Shown here piece by piece: positions 26,551 through 33,925 of a stretch of DNA of 64,000 nt. The translations under genes and the position numbers were made by a program. Source of the DNA: Thermomicrobiales bacterium (lineage in GTDB: Bacteria > Chloroflexota > Chloroflexia > Thermomicrobiales > UBA6265); the NCBI GenBank assembly GCA_019637585.1, contig JAHBVL010000011.1, positions 1 to 64,000 of the forward strand. Reading direction: 5' to 3'. The notes below the pieces were generated by a model. That model saw nothing but the letters and a program-made list of their open reading frames with translations. It did not search any database and was not told the DNA's origin. Every line of letters begins with the position of its first letter. Positions within the stretch are counted from its first letter, which is position 1.

Positions 26551-27861
26551 ATGTCGACGGTCATCATGCCCAAGATGGGCGATGGCATGGAAGAAGGAAC
26601 ACTGCTGCGCTGGCTGAAGGACGTCGGCGATGAAGTGGCGGCGGGCGATCCAATCGCCGAAATCGAAACCGACAAAGTCGCGCTGGAGATCGAAGCAGCC
26701 GAGGATGGCGTGCTGACCCAGACGATGGTCGGCGAAGGACAGACTGTGCCGATCGGAACGGCGATCGCCACTATTGGCGCGCCGGGATCGGAACCTGAAC
26801 CCGTCGCCGCGACGCCCGCCGCGCAGCCGGAAGCTGCGGCCGTGTCTGCTCCTCCTGTGGCCACCGCTCCTGAACCCGCGCCAGTGGAGGCGGCAGCGCC
26901 GCCTCCTGTCGCGGCAACTCCTCCGGCTGCGGTGGAACGCGCTCCAGGCGAGCGTCTGCGCGCCTCGCCGATCGTGAAACGGCTGGCCGCCGAGCATGGC
27001 ATCGATCTCGGTGGGATTCCGGGAACGGGTCCGGGTGGCCGCATTGTGAAGGACGACCTGACACCTTATCTGACCGGCGCCCGACCGGTGCCGGCCGCAG
27101 CCGTTGCACCTGCCTCCACAGCTCCCGGTGCGGCAACGCAGGCGTTGCCATCGGCACCAGGCGGACCACGGCCCGCTGGGCAGCCGCGGGAGATGAGCAG
27201 GATCCGCAAGACCACCGGCAAGCGGATGCTCGAGTCGAAGGAAACGATTCCGCACTTCTATGTCTCGACCGAGATCGACATGGTTGCGGCCATGGCGTTT
27301 CGCAAGCAAGTCAACGAACAGTTGGCGGAAGGGCAAGCCAAGGTCTCGGTCAACGATTTGATCGTCAAGGCGGCTGCGCTGGCCCTGCGAGAATTCCCGA
27401 ATCTGAATTCGAGTCTGGAGGGGGATACCCTTTACGACCACAGCAACATCGACATCAATATCGCGGTTGCGATCGAGAATGGGTTGATCGCGCCGTTCGT
27501 TCCCGATGCGGACAGGCAGACGCTGGGAGCCATCGCCACGATGACCCGCGATCTCGCCACTCGGGCGCGCGAGGGCGGTCTGGTGCCAGAGGAGTATCAG
27601 GGCGGTACCTTCACCATCTCGAACCTCGGGATGATGGATGTTATCGAGTTCGTGGCCATCATCAATCCGCCACAGGCGGCCATTCTGGCCATCGGTTCGG
27701 CTTACGAAGTTCCCGTAATCGCGAATGGCGAGGTGACGATCGGCCAACGCATGCGCGTTACGCTTTCAGCCGATCATCGCATCACCGACGGCGCCGAAGT
27801 GGCCAGCTTCCTGCAGGCGGTGAAAGGCTACCTGCAGAATCCGCTGCGCATGGTCATCTGA
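26551..27861 (+). CDS. pdhC: Dihydrolipoamide acyltransferase (E2)
   Basis: 436 residues. The lipoyl domain (1-78) carries the lipoylated K42 in ETDKVALEI. An Ala/Pro-rich linker (85-132) leads to the peripheral-subunit-binding domain (about 138-172, RASPIVKRLAAEHGIDLGGI). A second Ala/Pro linker follows, then the catalytic acyltransferase domain with H409-x-x-x-D413-G in ADHRITDGAE. E2 forms the core of the complex and moves acyl groups to CoA. No E3 (lipoamide dehydrogenase) gene is adjacent, so E3 must come from elsewhere. Start preceded by GGAGG. Confidence 0.95.
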   Translation: MSTVIMPKMGDGMEEGTLLRWLKDVGDEVAAGDPIAEIETDKVALEIEAAEDGVLTQTMVGEGQTVPIGTAIATIGAPGSEPEPVAATPAAQPEAAAVSAPPVATAPEPAPVEAAAPPPVAATPPAAVERAPGERLRASPIVKRLAAEHGIDLGGIPGTGPGGRIVKDDLTPYLTGARPVPAAAVAPASTAPGAATQALPSAPGGPRPAGQPREMSRIRKTTGKRMLESKETIPHFYVSTEIDMVAAMAFRKQVNEQLAEGQAKVSVNDLIVKAAALALREFPNLNSSLEGDTLYDHSNIDINIAVAIENGLIAPFVPDADRQTLGAIATMTRDLATRAREGGLVPEEYQGGTFTISNLGMMDVIEFVAIINPPQAAILAIGSAYEVPVIANGEVTIGQRMRVTLSADHRITDGAEVASFLQAVKGYLQNPLRMVI

Positions 27862-27946
27862 GCGGGCAGTCGGCAGTCAGGTCGAGTGGGAAGCAGGGAG
27901 AGGTATCGGACGGCGACGCTCCCCTCTCCCGCGGTCGGGAGAGGGG
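27862..27946. repeat. Short heptamer trace and CCCTCTCCC palindrome
   Basis: Two GCAGTCR units follow the E2 stop within 10 bp. At 27921-27946 lies another copy of the CCCCTCTCCC-GCGGTC-GGGAGAGGGG hairpin. The stem could act as a terminator-like structure for the dehydrogenase operon; no T-tract follows. Confidence 0.7.
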
Positions 27947-28018
27947 TCCGGGGGTGAGGGATTTCTGTTCACCTCCCATGCTTGCCGCCCGGCCGTCTAG
28001 CCGACTCGCCGACTCATC

Positions 28019-28921
28019 GTGACCGACCGCCCCTCCCCTTTCGGCATTCTCGGTCGCGCGCTGGGCACTGGTCCGCTTGGTGGGCTGAAGCGGTATCTGC
28101 GGTGGTTCAATCTGACGATGCTGCAGCAGGCGCTCTGGCCCCTGCTGATCGCTGTTGCGTCGGCGCCGCACGTCGCCCTGGAGCACACCCCTACCGGTTG
28201 GTTCCTTCTCCGACTGGCGGGGCCGTTGCTGGCCGTGGTCGTTGCTTTCCTCTACCTTCGATCGCCGAAACGGAGTACGGCTGCCGTCATCCCGAGCGTA
28301 GCCGAGGGATCTCTCGTCCATGACGCGGAATTTGGCCTCCAGGAAGTGCCGCATGGGAACGGTGAGAGAGATTCCTCCGCTCCGCTTCGCTCCGGTCGGA
28401 ATGACGAGAGAGACGGCTCCGGTCGGAATGACGGAAGAAGCGGCCTCGGTCGGAATGACGCTCGAGCACTCCTCCTTTCTCTGATCACACCGCCGGCGAA
28501 CATCCGATTCCCGGCGGTCGCGACCCAGTTTCGCTACGCCCTCTACGCTCTCCCGGTGGTTGTCACACTGCTCCGCTTCCTGAATGGACCAGCCGATGAA
28601 GCGGCGAAGGTCGTCGCGTTCGGGTTGGTCAACGTCGCGGCGTATCATCTGATCCACTTTGGCGTTGTGCCCCTGTCGTTCGAGGATGCCCGTCCCGGGT
28701 TGCTGGCCGGCGCGGTTCTCTTCGGCGTCTCATGGGGTCTTCACAATGCCCTCATGTTTGGATTGAGCGATGGTGGATGGCTTCCCGGGCTGGCAGCGGG
28801 GTTGGTGCTGGGTTGGGCGTTCGGATTTGGCGCTCTGGCGCTTCGCCAGTGGCCGGGAGGATGGCTGACGGGGGCCGCCGTTCACTTTCTCGTGGTCTAT
28901 CTGATTGCGGGTTTTGTGTAG
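28019..28921 (+). CDS. Membrane protein interrupted in frame by a repeat element
   Basis: 300 residues from GTG 28019. Residues 1-88 contain two probable membrane helices (LWPLLIAVASAPHVALEH; LLRLAGPLLAVVVAFLYL). Residues 90-148 are encoded by a dispersed nucleotide repeat and read as low-complexity Arg/Gly/Asn-rich sequence (SGRNDERDGSGRNDGRSG). Residues 160-300 hold about four more helices, with FGVSWGLHNALMFG and AAVHFLVVYL faintly like CPBP-family His motifs, but the Glu-Glu motif is absent. I do not assign a function. The reading frame stays open through the insertion. It converges on the PIN gene 7 bp away. Confidence 0.65.
   Translation: MTDRPSPFGILGRALGTGPLGGLKRYLRWFNLTMLQQALWPLLIAVASAPHVALEHTPTGWFLLRLAGPLLAVVVAFLYLRSPKRSTAAVIPSVAEGSLVHDAEFGLQEVPHGNGERDSSAPLRSGRNDERDGSGRNDGRSGLGRNDARALLLSLITPPANIRFPAVATQFRYALYALPVVVTLLRFLNGPADEAAKVVAFGLVNVAAYHLIHFGVVPLSFEDARPGLLAGAVLFGVSWGLHNALMFGLSDGGWLPGLAAGLVLGWAFGFGALALRQWPGGWLTGAAVHFLVVYLIAGFV
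28286..28460. repeat. Dispersed inverted repeat inserted in a coding region
   Basis: The left end GTCATCCCGAGCGTAGCCGA and the right end, read inverted, GTCATTCCGACCGGAGCGAA are the two arms of the common GTCATTC-type element. The element proper spans 28286-28405. Two more partial right-end copies of CGGTCGGAATGACG follow, ending at about 28435 and 28460. The same family occurs at 12798-12901. Confidence 0.8.
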
Positions 28922-28928
28922 CGAGTGA

Positions 28929-29336
28929 TCACGGCTCGACGCGGACAATGCCCTCGATTCGATCGAAGTGCCGGTCGTATGAAGCGATCTCCGTTATTCC
29001 CTGATGCTGCATTTGGGCTACCGCAAGACAGTCGACCCAATCTAGCCGAGTGGATTCGTACCATTGGGTAGCGGCGTGAATCCGCCCAGCTTCAGGGACA
29101 ATCAGTCCGTCGACGAGGAGAATGTCACGGATGCTCCGGGCAACGATTCTGCGGGGCAGGCCGAAATTGGCTTTCGACGAGAGAACGTAGACCACTTCAG
29201 CGATGACAGACTCGCTGGTCGTCGCTTCGACAAGACCTCCCTCGATATCGACAAAGAGGGCGCGGACCCGTTCCGCTCGGTCGGCAGGCGATCCCGTCAG
29301 GAGATAGACGAAGGTATTCGTATCGATGAAGAGCAT
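28929..29336 (-). CDS. PIN-domain toxin (VapC-like)
   Basis: 135 residues. The acidic PIN residues are visible: Asp in MLFIDTNTFVYLL, Glu in TTSESVIAEVVYVL, Asp in LDWVDCLAVAQM, and Asp in IASYDRHFDRIEG. PIN toxins are Mg-dependent endoribonucleases that cut tRNA or rRNA. It starts directly after the antitoxin stop (TAAATG, no gap). Target unknown. Confidence 0.92.
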   Translation of the reverse strand: MLFIDTNTFVYLLTGSPADRAERVRALFVDIEGGLVEATTSESVIAEVVYVLSSKANFGLPRRIVARSIRDILLVDGLIVPEAGRIHAATQWYESTRLDWVDCLAVAQMQHQGITEIASYDRHFDRIEGIVRVEP

Positions 29337-29624
29337 TTACGCGATATCTTCCTGCTGCTCGTCTTCGAACGTCTCCTCCATGATGCGAGCCACTTGCTCT
29401 TCCCAGGCGCGTTCGCGAATGACCTCCCAGGGGACATCGTCGTCCAACGGCTTTACCGACCCGAACAGCCGGTCGACCGGCGACCCAATGGGACGGAGAA
29501 TCAGGTAGCCATCCCTCTCCTCGAAGAGAACGCGATCCTTCGTCGAGATGCCGAGCTGCTCGCGATACTTGACTGGAATCGTCACCTGACCCTTGGGACT
29601 GACGCTGCTGATGTATTTGTCCAT
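29337..29624 (-). CDS. AbrB/MazE-fold antitoxin (VapB-like)
   Basis: 95 residues from ATG 29624, chosen because GAGGG lies 8 nt upstream and the swapped-hairpin domain starts at once: YISSVSPKGQVTIPVKYREQ then LGISTKDRVLFEERDGYLIL. The acidic C-terminal tail (WEEQVARIMEETFEDEQQED) is expected to contact the PIN toxin. DNA binding by the AbrB domain should repress this operon. Paired with the PIN gene directly downstream. Confidence 0.92.
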   Translation of the reverse strand: MDKYISSVSPKGQVTIPVKYREQLGISTKDRVLFEERDGYLILRPIGSPVDRLFGSVKPLDDDVPWEVIRERAWEEQVARIMEETFEDEQQEDIA

Positions 29625-29779
29625 GGTTGTACCCTCGCAATGCAGTCTGTACCTGCACGGGAATAGTATGACAACTCGAACAATGGTACGCAATCACGCG
29701 GAGCCAACCCCGCCCGTGAGCACGTACTATTCCGGACAGTAGACGTTCTCAAGTGGTGGACAGCAGACGGAGGAGACCT

Positions 29780-30133
29780 GTGTCGACGCAGAAGACGATC
29801 GCGCACCGCTATTTCGACGGGTTCCGGCGTTCGGATCACGCCGCAATCCTGGAGTGTCTCTCGGACGATGTTGCCTGGCATATTCATGGGCACACGACGC
29901 TGCAGGGCAAGGAAGCGTTCGACGCTGAGATCGAGAACGATGCCTTCGAAGCACAGCCAGTGCTCGACGTCGACCGGGTCATCGAAGAGGGAAACGTCGT
30001 TGTCAACACGGGAATCGGCGAAGGCGCTTTCAAAGCCGGCGGCGTCTTCCGGTTCCATTTCGTGACGATTCTCTCGTTCACGGGTGACCTGATCAGCAGG
30101 GTTGATTCATACATTGTGCCGATAGGCAGCTGA
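29780..30133 (+). CDS. SnoaL-like (NTF2-fold) protein
   Basis: 117 residues from GTG 29780, with GGAGGAG 4 nt upstream. The sequence KTIAHRYFDGFRRSDHAAIL, then CLSDDVAWHIHGHTTLQGKE, is the standard SnoaL-like opening (ketosteroid-isomerase fold). The C-terminus reads FHFVTILSFTGDLISRVDSY. Such small proteins are isomerases, cyclases or ligand-binding proteins; the substrate is not predictable. It lies just upstream of the catabolic island but has its own ribosome site, and the island promoter lies after its stop. Confidence 0.8.
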   Translation: MSTQKTIAHRYFDGFRRSDHAAILECLSDDVAWHIHGHTTLQGKEAFDAEIENDAFEAQPVLDVDRVIEEGNVVVNTGIGEGAFKAGGVFRFHFVTILSFTGDLISRVDSYIVPIGS

Positions 30134-30149
30134 ACCTGGCGATCCGGGC

Positions 30150-30199
30150 TTGACAGCGCCGGTATGCACCCGTACCATAAAACTGGATATTTTATCCAA
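30150..30199 (+). promoter_or_regulatory. Promoter and GntR-type operator of the catabolic operon
   Basis: The -35 is TTGACA (30150-30155), the spacer is 17 bp, and the -10 is TACCAT (30173-30178). A dyad TGGATA-TTT-TATCCA (30184-30198 core) follows at the expected transcription start. The same half-sites with the same 3-bp spacing occur at 41794-41818 beside the GntR gene, so this is the likely operator for that regulator. Confidence 0.78.
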
Positions 30200-30264
30200 G
30201 ATGGTGGATGGCTTTACCGATTCGCCAACGCGATCGCATCATGTCGAAGTGAGGGTTTTCCCCT

Positions 30265-31011
30265 ATGTACAAGGTGGTCGAAGGGCGTGCCACGTATGGT
30301 CACTCTATCGGCATCATCATGCAGCATGATGGCCTCATTCGCATGCCGGGCGACGTCGGCAACCTGACCACCTACACCTTTCCCGTCACCTATCGCGTGG
30401 TCAAGGATTTTCCCATGACCGCAATGATGACCGACGAGCTGCTCGACTACGCCGATGTCTGGATCGATGCCGCACGCGATCTCGTCGAGATGGGATGCGC
30501 GGCGGTGACGGCCGGCTGCGGGTTCGCGGCGCTCCTGCAGCCAAGAATCGCGGCCGCGGTCGATGTTCCAGTATTCATGTCCGCGTTGATCCAGGTGCCC
30601 CTTGTCAGCGCCATGCTGGCCCCCGGCCGCAAGGTCGGCATCATCACCGCCAACGGTCCTCGTCTCACCGAAGACCACTTTTTCGCCGCCGGCTGGTCGT
30701 CGAAGCAGGTGCCAGTCAAGGTCATTGGTATCGAAGAGGATTACCACGGCGATTTCAGCCGTAAGAACCTGCTGCTGCTTGGCGAGGAACCCGGCATCAA
30801 GGAGCGGATGGAGGGGAGCATGGTGAGGCTGGCCCAGAAGCTCCTCGACAGCGATCCGGCGGTCGGAGCCATCGTGCTGGAATGCACGAACATGCCGCCG
30901 ATGGCCGCCGCCGTTCAGCAAGCGGTGGGTCTGCCGGTTTTCGACATCGTCACCCTCATCAACATGGTGCACGAATCAGTGACCCGCCGGCCCTACAACG
31001 GTCACTTCTAG
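30265..31011 (+). CDS. Aspartate/glutamate racemase-family protein
   Basis: 248 residues. Two catalytic-type cysteines, C85 in TAGCGFAA and C207 in VLECTNMPP, mark the Asp/Glu racemase superfamily (glutamate, aspartate and hydantoin racemases, maleate isomerase, arylmalonate decarboxylase). GRKVGIITANGPRL is the start of the second domain. The N-terminus (YGHSIGIIMQHDGLIRMPGD) is unlike classic MurI and closer to uncharacterised catabolic members. First gene of the island operon, directly after the operator. Likely role: racemising or isomerising an intermediate; substrate unknown. Confidence 0.82.
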   Translation: MYKVVEGRATYGHSIGIIMQHDGLIRMPGDVGNLTTYTFPVTYRVVKDFPMTAMMTDELLDYADVWIDAARDLVEMGCAAVTAGCGFAALLQPRIAAAVDVPVFMSALIQVPLVSAMLAPGRKVGIITANGPRLTEDHFFAAGWSSKQVPVKVIGIEEDYHGDFSRKNLLLLGEEPGIKERMEGSMVRLAQKLLDSDPAVGAIVLECTNMPPMAAAVQQAVGLPVFDIVTLINMVHESVTRRPYNGHF

Positions 31012-31090
31012 CAGCACCGTCGATCACGCATACAGATAACCGGGGCGGCTGCGCTTCGGCAGCATCAGGATGGGAAGGAACTCGAGTGCG

Positions 31091-31906
31091 ATGACGGCCC
31101 AGCATTTGCTCTACAAGATGACGTGGGAAGAAACCCGGAAAGCGGTCGAACAGCAACGGGTGGTCATCATTCCGGTTGGCGCGATCGAGCAGCATGGCCC
31201 GCATATGCCTGTCGACACCGACAATCTCATCGCGGTGTCGCTCTGTGAGGAGGCTTGCAAGCGCCGCCCGGATCTCCTGGCCTGCGCCATGCACATCCCC
31301 TATGGATACAACGCGCACAACATGGAATTCCCCGGCACCGTGCACATTCGCCAGCATGTCTTCATGGACTACGTCTTCGATGTCTGCGCCAGCTATGCGA
31401 AGCATGGATTCAACTACATCCTCCTGATCAACGCCCATGGCAGCAATGCTCATCTCTGCGAAGGGATCGCGCGGCAGGTTTCGATGCAAACCTCGGCACG
31501 GTGCGGCTGGCTGATGTGGAATCGCCTGACGGATGAGGTGTTCGAGTCGATGCGGGAGTCGGATTATCCCGGCGGCACGGGGCATGCCTGCGAGATGGAG
31601 GCCTCCATGTACCTGGCCATCGATCCCGACAACATCGATCAATCGAAAGCCGTGAAGGAGCTGACCTGGACGGTGAGTGAGTACTGGTACAAGGACACGG
31701 CGGGCAACGGGCCGCTCAGCTACACCTCCTGGCACCATGAGTTCTCCAGGACGGGCATCGCCGGCGATCCGACCGTCGCCACAGCCGCAAAGGGCCAGGC
31801 GATGATCGAGACGTTTTGCGATCGGTTGCCACTCCTTGCCGAGAACTTCCGCAGCATCGTCGATCAACCCCGCTTTCGCGATCTTCCGATCGAGCGGATG
31901 TCCTGA
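31091..31906 (+). CDS. Creatininase-family amidohydrolase
   Basis: 271 residues from ATG 31091 (an ATG seven codons upstream is possible). Metal ligands are in place: Glu and His in GAIEQHGPHMPVDTDN together with the Asp of that motif, His in INAHGSNAH, and Glu in GHACEMEASMYL. The family includes creatinine amidohydrolase, the riboflavin/F420 enzyme ArfB and the mycofactocin peptidase MftE. All cleave amide bonds with two metal ions. Here it ends in an overlap (TGATG) with the DapA-like gene. Confidence 0.9.
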   Translation: MTAQHLLYKMTWEETRKAVEQQRVVIIPVGAIEQHGPHMPVDTDNLIAVSLCEEACKRRPDLLACAMHIPYGYNAHNMEFPGTVHIRQHVFMDYVFDVCASYAKHGFNYILLINAHGSNAHLCEGIARQVSMQTSARCGWLMWNRLTDEVFESMRESDYPGGTGHACEMEASMYLAIDPDNIDQSKAVKELTWTVSEYWYKDTAGNGPLSYTSWHHEFSRTGIAGDPTVATAAKGQAMIETFCDRLPLLAENFRSIVDQPRFRDLPIERMS

Positions 31907-32832
31907 TGGCTGTGAGTGATGCTCGAATGACTCCTGACGAACTGAAAAGCCACCTGCGTGGCGTTCTGGCTTTTGCGCCCACTCCGTTCACCGCCGCCGG
32001 CGCCGTCGACTTCGATGGACTCGCTGCGCAAGTCGACAGGCTCAGCCAGAGCGGTGCGAGCGTTGTCGTCATCGGTGGGGCGGTGGGGGAGTTCTTTTCT
32101 CTCACGCGTGAGGAATATCGCGAGTGCATGCGTGTCGCCGTGGATGCAGTGGCTGGCCGCGTTCCGCTCATGGCCGGTATCGGCCACAGCACGATCATTG
32201 CCTGCGATCTCGCCGCGTGTGCGGCGTCGGCCGGCGTCGACGGATTGATGATCAACCCTCTGTATATGGCAACACCGACGATCGATGGCTGGTACCGGCA
32301 TTACGCCGAGCTGGCGCGGGCATCCGGGCTGGGGATGATGATCTTCAGTACGGTCGGTTCGGTGTACAGCGCCGCCATGGTCGAGCGACTCGCGGAAATC
32401 GACGAAGTCATCGCTCTCAAGGATGAGTTTGGCGATCTGAAGCTCTTCGCCGAGATTCGCGACCGGGTGGGCGGGCGCCTGGCCATGGTCAACGGGATGG
32501 CTGAGGAGCTCGCCGGTCCCTATTTCGCAGCGGGGGCGAGTGCGTTCACCTCCGGCGTCATCAATTTTGCTCCTCAGGTCAGTCTGGCGATTCACCAGGC
32601 GGGCATCGACGAAAACTGGCAGGATGTGCACCGACTGGTTGATGTGGCTATCCGGCCGATCGCTCAACTTCGGGCGCGAAAGCCGGGTTATATGATCGCC
32701 GTGATCAAGGAAGCCATGAACATCCTCGGATTGCCGGGCGGGCATATGCGATTGCCGCTGGAACCAGTTGCTCCGGCCGACCGGGCCGAGCTCGAAACTG
32801 TCCTGCGCCAGATCAGTGAACTGGCCGCATAG
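31906..32832 (+). CDS. Dihydrodipicolinate synthase-family (DapA-like) lyase
   Basis: 308 residues. The TIM-barrel aldolase pattern is clear: ALAPTPF-like FAPTPFTAAGAVDFDGLAAQ, then VVIGGAVGEFFSLTREEYRE, and the Schiff-base lysine K172 in EVIALKDEFGDLK. The position of the usual catalytic Tyr (I-x-Y-N-x-P) reads MMIFSTVGSVYS, so Tyr is replaced by Phe and the Asn/Pro are lost. The enzyme probably forms a Schiff base with a 2-oxoacid but differs from DapA/NanA in proton relay. Translationally coupled to the creatininase gene. Confidence 0.88.
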   Translation: MAVSDARMTPDELKSHLRGVLAFAPTPFTAAGAVDFDGLAAQVDRLSQSGASVVVIGGAVGEFFSLTREEYRECMRVAVDAVAGRVPLMAGIGHSTIIACDLAACAASAGVDGLMINPLYMATPTIDGWYRHYAELARASGLGMMIFSTVGSVYSAAMVERLAEIDEVIALKDEFGDLKLFAEIRDRVGGRLAMVNGMAEELAGPYFAAGASAFTSGVINFAPQVSLAIHQAGIDENWQDVHRLVDVAIRPIAQLRARKPGYMIAVIKEAMNILGLPGGHMRLPLEPVAPADRAELETVLRQISELAA

Positions 32833-32851
32833 CATCGGAGAGGAGCCAGGA

Positions 32852-33763
32852 GTGCCAGACGCAGAGGGCCGAAAAATCGTCGATTGCCACACGCATCTGA
32901 TGTGGTACCCGGATCACGTTGCCCAGGAATATGCCGAGGAAGCCCTCGCTTCCAAGCTGATCAAGCTGAAGATGTCGGGTGGGCAGGCTTACACCGGCAG
33001 GCTCGATCTCCACTCCTACGACTCCAAACCGGAGACGCACTGGGAGGTTTCCGAACCCGCCGATCATGTGGTCGTGTTCGGCCTTCAGGCGAAGGCAACC
33101 GGTCTCTGGGTGCCGAACGAGATCATTGCCGACTATGTGAAGCAGCACCCGGAGAAGATGCAGGGTTGGGCGTCAGTCGACCCGACCCAGCCGGATGCCC
33201 TCGATCAGCTCGACTACTGTGTGCAGGATCTGGGGCTGAAGGGGCTGAAGCTGGGGCCGGTCTATCAGCATTTCGATCCGGAAGACCGCAAGTACTGGCC
33301 GCTCTTCGAAAAAGCACAGCAGTACCAGCTGCCGATCATGTGGCACCAGGGAACGACCTTCCCAAGCAAAGCCAAGCTGAAGTGGGGGCTCCCGCTGCAG
33401 CTCGAAGACATTGCCATGGCCTTCCCCGATCTGAAGATGATCATCGCTCATATCGGGCATCCATGGGAAGAGGATTGCATCGTCCTGGTTCGCAAATGCC
33501 CGAACGTCTACACCGACATCTCGGCGGTCCACTACCGGCCATGGCGCTATTGGCAGGCGATGGTCACCGCCATGGAATACGGAATCACCCACAAGATCCT
33601 GCTGGCGTCCGATTTTCCGTCCGGGACGATCACCAATGTGATCAACGGACTGCGCAACGTCAACGCGCCGGTCGAAGGAACCAACCTTCCCAAGATACCG
33701 ACCGAAATCCAGGACCAGATCATCTACGAGAACTGGAAATCCTTCTTCCCGGAGTGGGTGTGA
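32852..33763 (+). CDS. ACMSD-like amidohydrolase/decarboxylase 1
   Basis: 303 residues from GTG 32852, with AGGAG immediately upstream (GGAGCCAGGA). The metal-binding HxH is in IVDCHTHLMWYP. Further landmarks are LGLKGLKLGPVYQHFDP, the His in PIMWHQGTTFP, IIAHIGHPWEED, and Asp in LLASDFPSG. This is the Amidohydro_2 family (ACMSD, orsellinate/resorcylate decarboxylases, 2-pyrone dicarboxylate hydrolase). Either decarboxylation or hydrolysis is possible. It follows the DapA-like gene by 19 bp. Confidence 0.9.
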   Translation: MPDAEGRKIVDCHTHLMWYPDHVAQEYAEEALASKLIKLKMSGGQAYTGRLDLHSYDSKPETHWEVSEPADHVVVFGLQAKATGLWVPNEIIADYVKQHPEKMQGWASVDPTQPDALDQLDYCVQDLGLKGLKLGPVYQHFDPEDRKYWPLFEKAQQYQLPIMWHQGTTFPSKAKLKWGLPLQLEDIAMAFPDLKMIIAHIGHPWEEDCIVLVRKCPNVYTDISAVHYRPWRYWQAMVTAMEYGITHKILLASDFPSGTITNVINGLRNVNAPVEGTNLPKIPTEIQDQIIYENWKSFFPEWV

Positions 33764-33771
33764 GGGCGAGA

Positions 33772-33879
33772 GGCAAAGGGCAAAAGGCAAGGGGCAAAAG
33801 GCAAAGGGGAAACGGACAAGAACCCTCTCCCGCGGTCGGGAGAGGGCAGGGTGAGGGATATCCCCGCGGTCGGGAGAGG
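33772..33879. repeat. Composite repeat, copy B (inverted)
   Basis: Starting 9 bp after the stop of amidohydrolase 1, six 7-bp units (GGCAAAG, GGCAAAA, GGCAAGG, GGGAAAC types) fill 33772-33813. The 51-bp block 33814-33864 is the exact inverse of 25458-25508. A truncated second hairpin CCCCGCGGTCGGGAGAGG lies at 33862-33879. It splits the catabolic operon by 162 bp. Confidence 0.85.
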
Positions 33880-33925
33880 TGCTCAGGGTGACAGCGAGAG
33901 TTCGTTGGGGGATGCAGAAGGCACG

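Noticed and set aside
24308-27861. Branched-chain or acetoin dehydrogenase instead of pyruvate dehydrogenase
   Set aside because: Not excluded by sequence; E1alpha/E1beta/E2 motifs are shared. No acetoin or leucine catabolic neighbours, so the pyruvate-type name is used provisionally.
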